In this document: piece by piece, positions 1-13,400 of the stretch | Layout of the letters: each line of letters starts with the position of its first letter | How positions within the stretch are numbered: position 1 is the stretch's first letter | DNA from: Tubiluchus corallicola | Lineage: Eukaryota; Priapulida; Priapulimorpha; Priapulimorphida; Tubiluchidae | Direction of reading: 5' to 3' | NCBI GenBank assembly: GCA_030141605.1 | Contig: JAQGDQ010001430.1 | Coordinates: 1-41,643, forward strand | Length of the DNA stretch: 41,643 nt | Made by a program: the position numbers and the translations under genes | Notes under the pieces: model-generated | Seen by the model: only the letters and a program-made list of their open reading frames with translations | Database searches by the model: none | Told to the model about the DNA's origin: nothing

Positions 1-130
1 TAATGCGAGTGCGTGCGTGAGTGCGTGCGTGAGAGAGAGAGAGAGAGAGAGAAAGAAAGAGACGGGAGAGAGTGAGAGAACGAGAGAGAGCGAGAGAGAG
101 AGAGAAAGAAAGAGACGCGAGAGAAAGAAA
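1..130. repeat. (GA)n-rich microsatellite
   Basis: Low-complexity GTGCGT units lead into interrupted GA/GAAA runs. Open frames here read only Arg-Glu repeats and are not genes. The following 131-453 is AT-rich with nothing recognisable. Confidence 0.9.
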
Positions 131-453
131 TTATATTTTTATTATGTCTTTTATTTACCTCTATTTGCAGGTACAAATATACATATACATATACAATCAA
201 CATACAAAGTATAATAAGTAATATAAATAACAGTGGGCTTATATATATCTGTAATACAAGTTCACAGTCTGTGAATTTCCAAAGAACTTTCCTACAACAA
301 GCACAAGACATTATTACTTACGCGTTAACATTCTGACGAAATACATTATTTCGTATACCAACTTATTAATACAATAGCTAAAAAACATATTATATTTTTA
401 ATAAATACGCTGATTTAGCAGGGTTTACATTATAAAAGAATCTCGAACTATAT

Positions 454-808
454 TTATAAAAGCAAATTTCCATCTCTTTCTACATAAATGCACTGCAGTT
501 CTCTATTTTTTAGTTTATCTCTAAATTCTTGTTTAGCCACAACATCTGTAAGGGGACATTCACATAATAAATGCATCGGTGTTTGTTGTTCCGCCCCACA
601 TGTACAAGAAGAATTTGATATTAGTCCAATTCTATACACGAATGCATTAAAATTACCCTGCTCTACTAGCAAACAGTGACAAGCAATTTCCAAATTTCTA
701 TTTACACTAATAGAAAGTTGCAATGGTGTCAAACAGGCTGCCCGAGTAAGAACAGAATCTACCATCCAGTTGCATCTTAATTCGGTACTTGTTGGTTCAG
801 CGTTTAGC
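454..808 (-). pseudogene. Non-LTR retrotransposon, C-terminal (RNase H tail/zinc-knuckle) remnant
   Basis: The minus-strand frame carries the signature that follows the RNase H region of R1/I/Jockey-type retrotransposon polyproteins: a GN-x-NAFVYRIGL segment, then C-x-CG (SCTCGAEQ) and a QTPMHLLCECP motif. In this group the pattern is typically GHGxFxxYLxRxGL, CxCG, then ET-x-HLLxxCP. The frame stays open upstream to about 808, beyond the first ATG at 765. No reverse transcriptase or endonuclease domain is in frame, so this is a fragment. The exact clade is uncertain. Confidence 0.65.
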
Positions 809-1264
<456 letters not shown>

Positions 1265-1268
<4 letters not shown>

Positions 1269-2209
1269 TCCAACACTTGTGTGATGAGAGCTTAAGTTGC
1301 TGAGTCTTTAGTTATCAACACCGCCATCTTGGTAATTCCCTGCTCTAAGCTTCAGGTAATTTATCAGCTACTTTGGGACTTTGCAGAAAAACATTTTTCA
1401 AATGTCATTTGAGTTGAGGCAGTGTAATTGCACTAACTGCGAGCACAAGCCCTGGATGTCTGCAAATTGTTGTTATATCTTGGCTACGCTCGTTCAATCT
1501 TGCTGCGTAAAATCCACGAAGCCATAACAGCGAGCGCCTGTAAAATATGGCTTCATGGAGAGTTTGCAACGCGTGCATGTAAATATAACATGTACGCCAT
1601 AAAAGATGTGAACTGCAGGAGGCAATAAATAATGTTGTTGAGGGACAAATATCAATATAAATTATGTTCATGTTTTTCAAATTGTAAAATGTTACTAAGG
1701 GAGAGGGACGTATTGAAACAGCACGACGCACGAGGCGATAGTTCTGAATTTCTATCAGCGATATATATATTATAGTTGTTTATATGTGAGTCAGATTACA
1801 CAGTTACTTGTGGTATATTAGTAGCGCTATTATCCAGTACCTAAGTAGTTATGATTAATAACATATATTTGTATAACCCTTTTATCAAAGTAAGCTGCGC
1901 AACTGCATGAGGTGCAGTACTTTTTATTTATTATACTTGTTTGTTTTTACAAAATATTCGCCTAATTAGCCTAATTATCCTAGCTAGCCTGGATACGCCC
2001 CTGCTAAAGGTGACCAAAACACCAAAATTGTTAAAAATGACGCAAGAAATGAAAAACGACTTTAGGATTGCACGTGTTGAACGGAGTTTTAATCATGCTG
2101 TCCGATTATGGTGTTAAAAAACGTTAGAAAAAATGAAGCGGTGCCCCAAGCAACGCAAAGCAACATTTTTTATCATTATAGAACGCTGCGCAGTTTTATT
2201 TACAAATAT
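1265..2209. other. Gene-free stretch with a possible hAT-type terminus
   Basis: No supported gene. At 1991-2003 the sequence GGATACGCCCCTG resembles the 3' end of hAT-type elements that begin CAGGGGCGTATCC. I could not find a matching left end, so it may be a solo terminus. Confidence 0.4.
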
Positions 2210-3643
2210 GAATCAGTCACTGACAGCCATGTAAGTTATTTTAAGCTTCTGAGAATCAGTCACTGACAGTCATGTAGGTTACTTTCAGCTTCTGAGAATC
2301 AGTCACTGACAGTCATGTAGGTTACTTTCAGCTTCTGAGAATCAGTCACTGACAGCCATGTAGGTTACTTTCAGCTTCTGAGAATCAGTCACTGACAGCC
2401 ATGTAAGTTATTTGAAGCTTCTGAGAATCAGTCACTGACAGCCATGTAAGTTATTTGAAGAATCTGAGAATCAGTCACTGACAGCCATGTAGGTTATTTG
2501 AAGCTTTTGATAATCAGTCACTGACAGCCATGTAGGTTATTTTAAGCTTCTGAGAATCAGTTACTGACAGCCATGTAGGTTATTTGAAGCTTTTGATAAG
2601 CAGTCATTGACAGCCATGTAAGTTATTTTAAGCTTCTGAGAATCAGTCACTGACAGTCACGTAGGTTACTTTAAGCTTCTGAGAATCAGTCACCGACAGT
2701 CATGTGGGTTATTTAAAGATTCTGAGAATCAGTTACTGACAGTCATGTAGGCTATTTGAAGCTTCTGAGATTCAGTCACTGCCAACCATGTAGGTTATTT
2801 GAAGCTTTTGATAATCAGTCACTGACAGCCATGTAGGTTATTTTAAGCTTCTGAGAATCAGTTACTGACAGCCATGTAAGTTATTTTAAGCTTCTGAGAA
2901 TCAGTCACTGATAGTCACGTAGGTTACTTTACGCTTCTGAGAACCAGTCACCGACAGTCATGTAGGTTATTTAAAGATTCTGAGAATCAGTTACTGACAG
3001 TCATGTAGGCTATTTGAAGCTTCTGAGAATCGGTCACCGACAGTCATGTAGGTTATTTGAAGCTTCTGAGAATCAGTCACTGACAGTCACGTAGGTTATT
3101 TGAAGCTTCTGAGAATCAGTCACTGACAGTCATGTAAGTTATTTTAAGCTTCTGAGAATCAGTTACTGACAGCCATGTAAGTTATTTTAAGCTTCTGAGA
3201 ATCAGTCACTGACAGTCACGTAGGTTACTTTAAGCTTCTGAGAATGAGTCACTGACAGTCATGTAGGTTATTTGAAGGTTCTGAGATTCTGTCACTGACA
3301 GTCATGTAGGTTATTTTAAGCTTCTGAGAATCAGTCACTGACAGTCATGTAGGTTATTTGAAGCTTCTGATAAGCAGTCACTGACAGCCATGTAAGTTAT
3401 TTTAAGCTTCTGGGAATCAGTCACTGACAGTCACGTAGGTTATTTGAAGCTTCTGAGAATCAGTCACTGACAGCCATGTAAGTTATTTTAAGCTTCTGAA
3501 AATCAGTTACTGACAGTCACGTAGGTTACTTTAAGCTTCTGAGAATGAGTCACTGACAGTCATGTAGGTTATTTGAAGCTTCTGAGAATCAGTCACTGAC
3601 AGTCATGTAGGTTATTTGAAGCTTCTGACAATCAGTCACTGAC
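2210..3643. repeat. Minisatellite, 43-bp unit, about 33 copies
   Basis: Tandem units contain AATCAGTCACTGACAG, then CATGTAGGTTATTT, then an AAGCTTCTGAG segment. Successive AATCAG starts (for example 2211 and 2254) give a 43-bp period. Units differ by a few substitutions (GCC/GTC, CATG/CACG, TTTTAAG/TTTGAAG/TTTCAG). A block of units starting near 2511 recurs near 2812, 301 bp (seven units) away, which indicates later segmental duplication. There is no coding potential. Confidence 0.97.
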
Positions 3644-3714
3644 GGCTGAAATCAGGGTTAAAAGATGGACCAGCGCATTTACATTTTAAAAATACGATAC
3701 GCTCCATCTGTTGA

Positions 3715-4205
3715 TGTCGCGCAATCCTGTTCATCGCCACCGCCATCGTCCACGATGCATCATCCCTCAAATCTAGAGTTGCATTTGCTAAATATTTTTG
3801 CAGTATGCCTATCAGTAACTGACCACCTCTCGGCTTTTTTTTCGTTTCAAGAGCGTTACATAACGCTATAGGAAGAGGAGACTCTTGAGGTAATCTTAGT
3901 ACATGACTAGGTCAATGCAATCTTCTTACTTGGATTCGTTTACTCCAAGGATTCTTTACCACATTATGCACATCATCATTCTGTCATGATAATTTCACAT
4001 CTAACAACTTTCTATAGAGACGTCTTTGAAAAGCGTCAACTTCCTTCTGCGGTTTAACTTTTATTGTCCATATCTCAGCATAGTCGACAAGTGCCTTTAA
4101 ACTCTGGCAAATAATTTTTACCTAAAATCAGCATCGGCTCAACGACGTTTCATATGAAACCACCTAATCCTCTTAGCAGTTCCTCATATGTTACACAGCC
4201 AGTAC
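3715..4205 (-). pseudogene. Non-LTR reverse transcriptase C-terminal remnant
   Basis: Read on the minus strand with frame changes, this gives stretches typical of the end of non-LTR reverse transcriptases: AEIWTIKVKPQKEVDAFQRR, LYRKLLDVKLS, NPWSKRIQ, HVLRLPQESPLPIAL and finally LDLRDDASWTMAVAMNRIAR. In this group the pattern is a Fxx-RR-L-R-IL-x-I segment, then RRLRWLGHVLR, then a ...DRxxWR... end. Stop codons and frameshifts show it is dead. A second copy of the last part lies at 25060-25235. Confidence 0.65.
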
Positions 4206-6021
<1,816 letters not shown>

Positions 6022-6057
6022 TCAGACATTTACAGTCCATAGAACAAGAATAAAATA

Positions 6058-6590
6058 AAGTACAAGTAAAAGCGCAGAGTTACTTTACAGAAACATGGTA
6101 AGCTTATATACAAGAAGAGGTCGTTAAAATGGGTAAATAAAATTCTTTGTCACGACTTAAAAATGTTCGATCTAAAAATTGTATCAGTCTTGTACAACAA
6201 GTTATTAATAACAGTATTCTGACTCAAAAACAGCCTACTTCTGAGACTAAACGCAGCTTTCCTACGTATGCATGAAAAACTTGGTACATTGTAGCTAACA
6301 TACATTGCTTACACTACAGTGACTAGAAAGATTAAAGAGTCCTCTAGTGGCATTATTATAGGTAATACGCATTCTTTCAATATTTCCTTTATTAAACCAG
6401 AGACTATTGCAATAAAACTGTATACAAACTGCTACTCTTAACACAAATCTTAATACAAAAGCGTTAATACTCTTAGTACGAAAGTCTTCACTTAACATCA
6501 ACAGAATAGTTTTTGAACCTCCTAATAATACATTTGGCTCTCGCACATAATGAACCACGTTGATGTTTAATGTCAAAATCATCTTGTAAT
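6058..6590 (-). pseudogene. Non-LTR reverse transcriptase C-terminal remnant (CR1/L2-like)
   Basis: The minus-strand frame 6295-6582 has a segment ending ERMRITYNNATRGLFNLSS followed by HCSVSNVC. This corresponds to the conserved thumb/post-RT part of many invertebrate non-LTR elements (pattern LRVAYNNAxRxLxxLPxxCSVSxMF). After a stop the homology resumes in another frame with RSRLFLSQNTVINNLLY, matching the usual SRLxxSxN continuation. The RT catalytic motifs are absent and the copy is broken. The element's 3' side abuts the trinucleotide microsatellite. Confidence 0.65.
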
Positions 6591-7440
6591 GTGTTGTTCA
6601 AGATCTATCCCAAATATTTCTGGTCATTAACAATCTTTATTGATTTTGGAAAATAATAATACGTTTTTGGAGCACAGTGTGTATTCTAATCGTGTGAATA
6701 AGAAGTAGCTTTAAAAGTTAAGCAGTTGTGGGTTTGGAAAGTAGTTACGGATATACTGAACCTAACGGGAAATTGAAATAACCCTGAAAGTGGCACAAGA
6801 CGAAACTGGTGATCTTCCGTTGGTTTAAATTGCTGCTGGTAGGGGCGCTGCTGTGGAACTTATAACGAAAATTTAATGCTGTATTAGATGTAAAATTTTT
6901 GTAAGAAATTTAATCATTTCATTGGATTTTTTTCACTGAATCAACCGACTCAATTTCCGACCAATTATTTGCTTTTGCGTCGGTTCATTCTCACTTCGCA
7001 CCGACAATAAATTCTGGATTCAACATTAGCTTTGAAATGATTTCAATAAATTTTGATTTTTACTTAATTGTGTCCGCCAGCATTTCTACAAAAAAGCAAC
7101 CAATTGCAAGTGCCGCCAAGAACTTGCAGAGGACAGCGAGTGTAAGATTCATTAGTTTAGGTCATTAGCAGAAACAACCGGGGCGTTTAGTATGAACAGC
7201 GTGACGATGGCTTCAGGCTCTGAAGGAAAGCTATTGACGAGTGAGCCTCTGTGCAGTTTGTGATTAATTGCTACAAACACAACCGATAACACTTGATCTG
7301 CTCGAGGCTGTTTCTGACATCTAAGCAGCGTTAGTGACATCTACAGGACTGAGTTGTGCCAGGGAAATCTACAGCAACAGAGAAAGGGAGAGAGAGGATT
7401 TGATTTGATCTATTTGATTTACTTCTTTATTTCAAACTTT
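6591..7440. other. Gene-free stretch
   Basis: Short open frames are present but have no motif, splice context or length to support a gene. Confidence 0.5.
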
Positions 7441-7445
7441 CGTTC

Positions 7446-7538
7446 ATATATATATATATATATATATATATAACAAAAATACAAGTAAATAAACGACACA
7501 AAGCACACCATGTAAACACAACACAAAACAACATCGCA

Positions 7539-7569
<31 letters not shown>

Positions 7570-7676
7570 TTTCGCATTGCTTCAATCATTATTATCAATG
7601 AACATGTAAAAATTAAGCATACAATTTCATTCTGCAAATCTTTCTTATACTGGAAGTAAATAAAGTATCAATATGC

Positions 7677-7747
<71 letters not shown>
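7446..7747. repeat. Cluster of three microsatellites: (TA)n, (AAT)n, (GA)n
   Basis: (TA)n at about 7446-7473, (AAT)n at about 7540-7567 and (GA)n at about 7679-7747, with unique AT-rich sequence between them. Confidence 0.95.
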
Positions 7748-7749
<2 letters not shown>

Positions 7750-8148
7750 GGGGAAGAGAGCAAGGTGAAAGAAATAAGAAATATAGGGAAAACACAAGAA
7801 GCTTGCACACTTCAGGGGACAGTACCTCCAGCGTGTTCTCTCTACTGCAGTCTATTCCATAGCATAGCAATTATATCGCAAAAAACGTTTAGTTTTCTGA
7901 TTGCCCTCCTTTCTAGAGCAGCATTAATCCCTCCTGTGCAGAAAACATTCTGAAATAATAGAAAATTGACGAAAAGCTGAGACGCTCATAATAAAAGACG
8001 TCATTAGTGTTGGCTTCTCTAATTCTGCTCTGCGTTAATTCAATTTGATTATAGTGGCTGGACTAGGTGAATTCCAATTTGGCTGTTGAGAGCAACCTAC
8101 TCCGACACCTCATAGGCTGTTTATTTACATAGTGGGAGTTGCTGCCTG

Positions 8149-8503
8149 CTGGGCCGGATTATGACCTTTTGGGACTCCAGGCTAATGAAATTATTGAGCC
8201 CCCTCTGACGGAGCCACCATCTAATTTCCTGGCATATTTTTTACTTGTGATATATTTCAGCAACATTTCCATAGCCGAGGGCAGCACATTTCAAATAAAG
8301 GGCTTTAAAGTGGGGTTCTTATCTAAGATAAAGGGCTTCAAAAGTGATTCTTTATTTCAAATGAGTAACCACTTTAAAATTGGCCTCCTTTTTAAAGGTC
8401 AAATTTGATTTTAAGTTACATAAATTATTAGCAATACAAAGTACGCCCCCCCCCAAGCTTGAAGGGCATATAGGCTACAGGGCATATAAGGTATCCGGGC
8501 CTG
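8149..8503. mobile_element. hAT-like non-autonomous element, 355 bp
   Basis: The left end CTGGGCCGGATTATGACC is matched in inverted orientation by the right end GGTATCCGGGCCTG. The flanking octamers gctgcctg (8141-8148) and tctgcatg (8504-8511) agree at 6 of 8 positions, as expected of an aged 8-bp target duplication. The left end is of the GGCCGGATTA type seen in hAT elements. There is no transposase frame. Internal AAATAAAGGGCTT/AAGATAAAGGGCTTC units are locally repeated. Confidence 0.5.
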
Positions 8504-8511
8504 TCTGCATG

Positions 8512-9763
8512 TTATTAACCTGTATCTATATTAATGAACACTTTCTACGTATATGGAAGATTAATAATTACTAAAGGACGGGCACTCCATTTAATTACGA
8601 TCTTTACCACTGCATACAAGAGTTGAACATAACTCTATCAATGAAAAACAAAAAAAAGCGAACTTATAGTGGATTTGTAGTCATTCTGCTTAATATTGTC
8701 AAAATTTATTTAAAACAATTGGTAACTAAAGCTTTGTTTCTCAAAAATAGTCAAAGTGCTTATCTCTTTTTCTGTTTTTTAATCAAGCTTTTTTCGTAAG
8801 AGAGTCTAAAGCAAACAGAAGGGGAAGTCGCATCGTGTGGATTGCGTGCCATCCACAGGAAATTTCCCGGTTGTGACAGGTTCTTAGAAGATTAAAAATA
8901 GAATATTTGAGGATTTCGTAGACTAAACAGTCAGTGCTTTTAAGATAATTCGCAAGCACATTGACGTCATAACGTAATTCTCAGGCAATAAGACGTCATA
9001 ACTATTCCTACTGGGAAACCGGAGTAGAAATTTCGGTATATATCCAGGGAAGACCGGGAAGTAGGAACTTCCGGCATGGTGTACAGTCATTCATGTGTAT
9101 GAACGTACATGTGGCAAAGTAATTTTTGATTGCTTATAAGTTCTATAGTGAATCGTGAATGTTAACTAACTTTACTAACCAAAACGATTAATGCGTGTAT
9201 AATAATTGTAAGTTCTACAATAAATCTGAAATTTTGTGACGAATTAAAGGTAAGAAAACGAAGCACAGGCAACACGAGTACTTGCTGCCACTCAAGTTCC
9301 AACTTATGTGACTAACTTAAGTTCAATGAGTTCTCAAAACGTCGTCACGTGTGTCATGGTTATTCAACTTTACCGGTTTTCTTTTTTAAGTCGAGGGAAT
9401 GATGACGTGTGTAAATTATAAAGATTCTTAAATAAATTTAAAAAGTTGCTGCTAATTTGAATTGGTTAAACCATCATCTGCTACGTCACATACAGCGTCG
9501 TTATAACGTTGCAAAAAATATGAAAAAAACTAGAATTTGAGCATAATATTAATGTTACAGAAGTGTTTTTCTACATGCTTGTATCCTTATTGTGATAAAA
9601 TATATTTATTGATACAAATGAAAACTCAAATTGACCCAAAAATTTCACCTGAAGACAAACTGCAATGGTAATTTGATACGTCGCGTTCTTTCTATATTAC
9701 CTTGTTATTTATTTGTGGCATTTTTTAATAATTATTCATTGTCGCTATTCTTATCATCAACAA
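8512..9763. other. Gene-free stretch upstream of the four-exon gene
   Basis: No exon, RNA gene or mobile-element end identified. It could hold the promoter of the plus-strand gene starting near 10269, but I see no diagnostic promoter motif. Confidence 0.4.
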
Positions 9764-9765
9764 TA

Positions 9766-10139
9766 AGCTTTTTCGCGGTTTCATTGTGCGCACGCGCAGT
9801 TGATGTAGGTCAAAAGCTAAATATACCACGGCAACGCGTCTTAACTACAGTCGTCACGTGAAGGCGTCCTGGCCATCAGTTCAGTAGCTTCTCGGTTGTT
9901 TCACGTGGACTTTACTTAATTATGCATTGGTCTGTGCATTAGTGGGATTTACCAGCAGGGTCTTGCTTGGAAAAAAGGAAAAATGAGCTAGGTAAGGTTC
10001 TAGTTACCTGTTAAAACTGTTACTATCACAAAAGCATTGTCTGCGAGGCGTTGTCAAGTGTACACAAATGCGTTATCTCGTACACTTAACCTTTGACCTT
10101 TCTATGATCATCATCAATCGCTAGAACTGTGAAAAGGCT
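9766..10139. mobile_element. MITE family A, copy 1 (374 bp, TA target duplication)
   Basis: Left end AGCTTTTTCGCGGTTTC and right end GAACTGTGAAAAGGCT form terminal inverted repeats (consensus AGCCTTTTCACAGTT), flanked by TA at 9764-9765 and 10140-10141, typical of Tc1/mariner-type MITEs. There is no transposase. It ends 129 bp before the first ATG of the four-exon gene. It contains GAGCTAG|GTAAGG at about 9991, a good splice-donor match that could join to acceptors at 10243 or 10259. Confidence 0.85.
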
Positions 10140-10268
10140 TATTGATTTGTGCTACCTGAATATTAGTATCTAAATGGGTATCAAAACATCATTACTTAAG
10201 TTTTTTGTTTTTGATATTGCAACCTGTTTGTTTTTATTTTCAGGTAATGATAATTGCAGGCCTGAACG

Positions 10269-10428
10269 ATGTACTTGAGTACTGCCTACGTTGAGCAAGA
10301 GATGGACTGGTTTTCAGATCTTATCTCGCTCACTCTCTTCTCTCTTGCTTTCCTCACTGGTTTGTTCATCTACGACAAGTTTATACCATTGGTTGTGGAA
10401 AAAGACGTCATCATCAGTTACAAAAAAG
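10269..10428 (+). CDS. Exon 1 of the four-exon gene (membrane anchor)
   Basis: ATG at 10269 has A at -3; a second in-frame ATG at 10302 has G at -3 and G at +4 and would remove 11 residues. The exon encodes WFSDLISLTLFSLAFLTGLF, a hydrophobic segment, followed by DKF and a KK end. The donor is AAAG|GTAATA, with the exon ending one base into a codon. Acceptor-like TTTTCAG (10243) and TTGCAG (10259) upstream suggest a 5'-UTR intron. This phase fits exon 2 at 25921 and also both copine-like exons at 10572 and 12805. Confidence 0.6.
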
Positions 10429-13400
10429 GTAATAATTAGTTTTTACCAGATTTTTGCATCACTAGACGACAAATATTAAATACACACTGAATTATAAATA
10501 CCTTCTGGCAGACATTTTTAATAGCAGGTTGTTCTAATAGTTTTGTTTGGCACACTTGTGTTTGACTGTAGGCCCTATGCCCTGCATCATCGACATAGAC
10601 TTCACTGCTAGTAATGAATGGCAAGAGCCTTCAATGGGGGAAAGTCTGCACTCAAAGCACGAGAACGAGATATACAATCCAATACAATACAAGCCTCATC
10701 ATAGTCACCCAAGTAATGCTTCTGACTATAATGCAAGCAACAATTTGTACAGATATCATGCCATGTCGATTTTATTATTAAATTAATGTAACTATATACC
10801 ATGTGATCATAATGTATTTTGCTATACTGTATTGTTGCTTGGTGTTTTCGTAACAAAATAAACAAATATGCAGTGCACTTAATTCAATAAGGTTTTATTT
10901 AGCACACTTACGCTGGAGCACCTTTTGTTAAAACTTAAGTACGATATCAGCTTTCAGCCCTTAACAATCAATCTAGCTCGCCGCGTGTTATTCCTTGCAC
11001 CATAATACGCCTTGTTTGGCGCTGTCATCTACAAAACTTGCTTTAAACTGTCAGAAGCGATTATACGTTAAGGCAAACAATCAATATTGCAACTCTGTGG
11101 ATTTGAACTTATTGGGGTATTACCACAGAATGTGAGTAGTATGTGTAATTTACTCCCGTACCACTGTGTGGAAGTCGGCCACAAGATTGGATGTTCATGA
11201 AATGAGATAAATCAACCATACTACTGATGTGGTTACTGGCTAAACTAAAATAGTTTAACATCACAGAACTTTATAAAGTTAAAAATGCAGAAAATGGTTT
11301 TTGACGTTATTCATTAAAGAACAAGACAACATTAATCTACCATCACTCATTTGATAGCACGATGCGATGGCAATGTGGTGTTAGCACCTGGCTACCGATC
11401 CAGATCCAAATCCTGATAGGATTTTTCGAACTACTTACCTATCGAAACAGGACATTCTGACCGCTTTCGAAGGTCTACGCAGCCTTAGTTGAGTGCTACT
11501 CGTGCATTGGGGAAAGAAAAGCGGCAGAGGAATGGGCTAGGAACGCACCTGTCTTCCTTGTGTCATAAAGTTTCATTTATGGAAGCATTAATCTTCTGGA
11601 GCACGGATCCATTCTTCTTTTAAAAAGCGATATTAGTGTTTATAAAATGCAACAATGCACTTGCAGTGACATAGAATTAACATCATATACCGTGCAGAAT
11701 AATTTAATGAGTCTTTATAAAAGTGTCTAGAGTTAATTAAGGATAATACAGCCGCCTGTATCTCCGCCTTCTGGTCAACTGCAAAACTAATTTATTATTT
11801 TGAGCCAGACAATATAATAATTAGCGCAGCTGCAAGCGAGTAAAGTAGTCTATTATCAAGCACTAATCAAGTAGTCAATCTGTAAAGCTACGTTCATACC
11901 ACGAGCAATTTACTGAGCCATTCAGGTGCATTGCTGGGCTGTTATTAACATTGGTATGAACTGTTATGCGGTGTATACGTTGAATGAGCCATTGGTTGTA
12001 TAAGGTGCTACAAGCTTTGCATGATGCCAACAGGTAACATTAAAGCACGTAAGAGATAGATCGTTAAGAGAAGAATGGATGAATTCTAATTACACTAACA
12101 ACAATAGTGTAAAATATTTTTCTTCTGTGCCACCTTGTACATTTCATGAAACTGTGTGTCATCTTGGATGTGAAGTTGGTGTCAACATACCACTCGCAAA
12201 AGTAAAATTATTGGAAAATGCATCAGCTGTTCGTAATTGGTGAAGAAGAGATGTGAAGTTGGTATAGAGAAAGAAAACTATTGTTAGATCGCATGTTAGA
12301 TTCTGTTGCTTGTACCATGATCTTGCTTATGTAGTACATTATGTCAGGTAGTATTTACGCTTATGCGTTTTCGTAACTGTATGGTGTCAGCGATTGCGCA
12401 GTTTGAGTTTCTGCAAAATTAAGCTTCAACAAAGATTAATTCCATCTTAACTTTATTGTTCATATAATAAAATTGCAAAAGTAAAATTATCATTTTGTAA
12501 ATAAGTGCAATATTCACAATTCGAGTCGATCTTAAACAATCAAAAAATACAATAAAGAGACAATGCAGTAATTGATTCAGATTCATTTTATTTCCCTTTT
12601 GTACATATCACACTTATAGTTATTAGTAACTTAAAAAAGTACAATTCAAGGGAAGGGTGGCGAAAAACTAAAGATTAAGAAAAAGACTGTTCACTTGACA
12701 GTAGCTAGCAAGTAAATTTTTTCTTCCCCAAAAAATGTCTTTTGGAGCACAAAGCCATTAATATAAGCCACATAAACTGAGAGTGAACTTTCTTTATGTT
12801 TCAGCTAAGAGGTATGCAAGTCAAAACTTCTTCACAATGATTGGTCTAACGAGTGACAATGCACTGACTTTTCGGCCAATCAGTGACAATTACTCCACCC
12901 TCACTGATGTCAGTCGTGCCATGTACAGAGCTGGGCTGGACCACTGTGACCTCATCATCGGCATAGACTTCACTGCTAGTAATGAATGGCAAGGGCGGAA
13001 GACCTTCAATGGGGAAAGTCTGCATTCAAGGCATGGGAACAAGATATATAATCCATATCAGAAAGTTATTGCTATACTAGGTGAAACCCTTGAACCATTT
13101 GCACACGAGAAAAAACTAATACACGCATTTGGCTTCGGTGATCTGACGACGCAGGCACACTCCGTGTTTCCGTTAAAGTCTAATTGGCTGCCCTGTCAGG
13201 GGTTTTACGAAGTGTTACATTACTATAACAATATAGTTCAAAATACCGTGCTGAGCGGACCAACCAGTTTTGCACCGCTCATAGAAAAAGCCATCGAAAT
13301 TGTGAAATTAAAAGAGGAATATCATATTCTCGTGATCATTGCCGATGGACAGATGGAAATGGAACAGCCATCGATTGACGCTATCGTTGCAGCGTCGCAT

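Noticed and set aside
1405-1731. 108-codon minus-strand frame
   Set aside because: No motif, splice context or composition typical of coding sequence.
2210-3643. Possible CRISPR array
   Set aside because: Units are contiguous, with no unique spacers, in eukaryotic DNA; it is a minisatellite.
11349-11425. Intact tRNA gene
   Set aside because: The A- and B-box-like motifs are degenerate and the sequence does not close an acceptor stem; SINE-like at best.
12783-12836. Using the GTG at 12783 as the copine start
   Set aside because: GTG is not a normal start in animals, and a good splice acceptor at 12804 interrupts this part; the first ATG is 12837.
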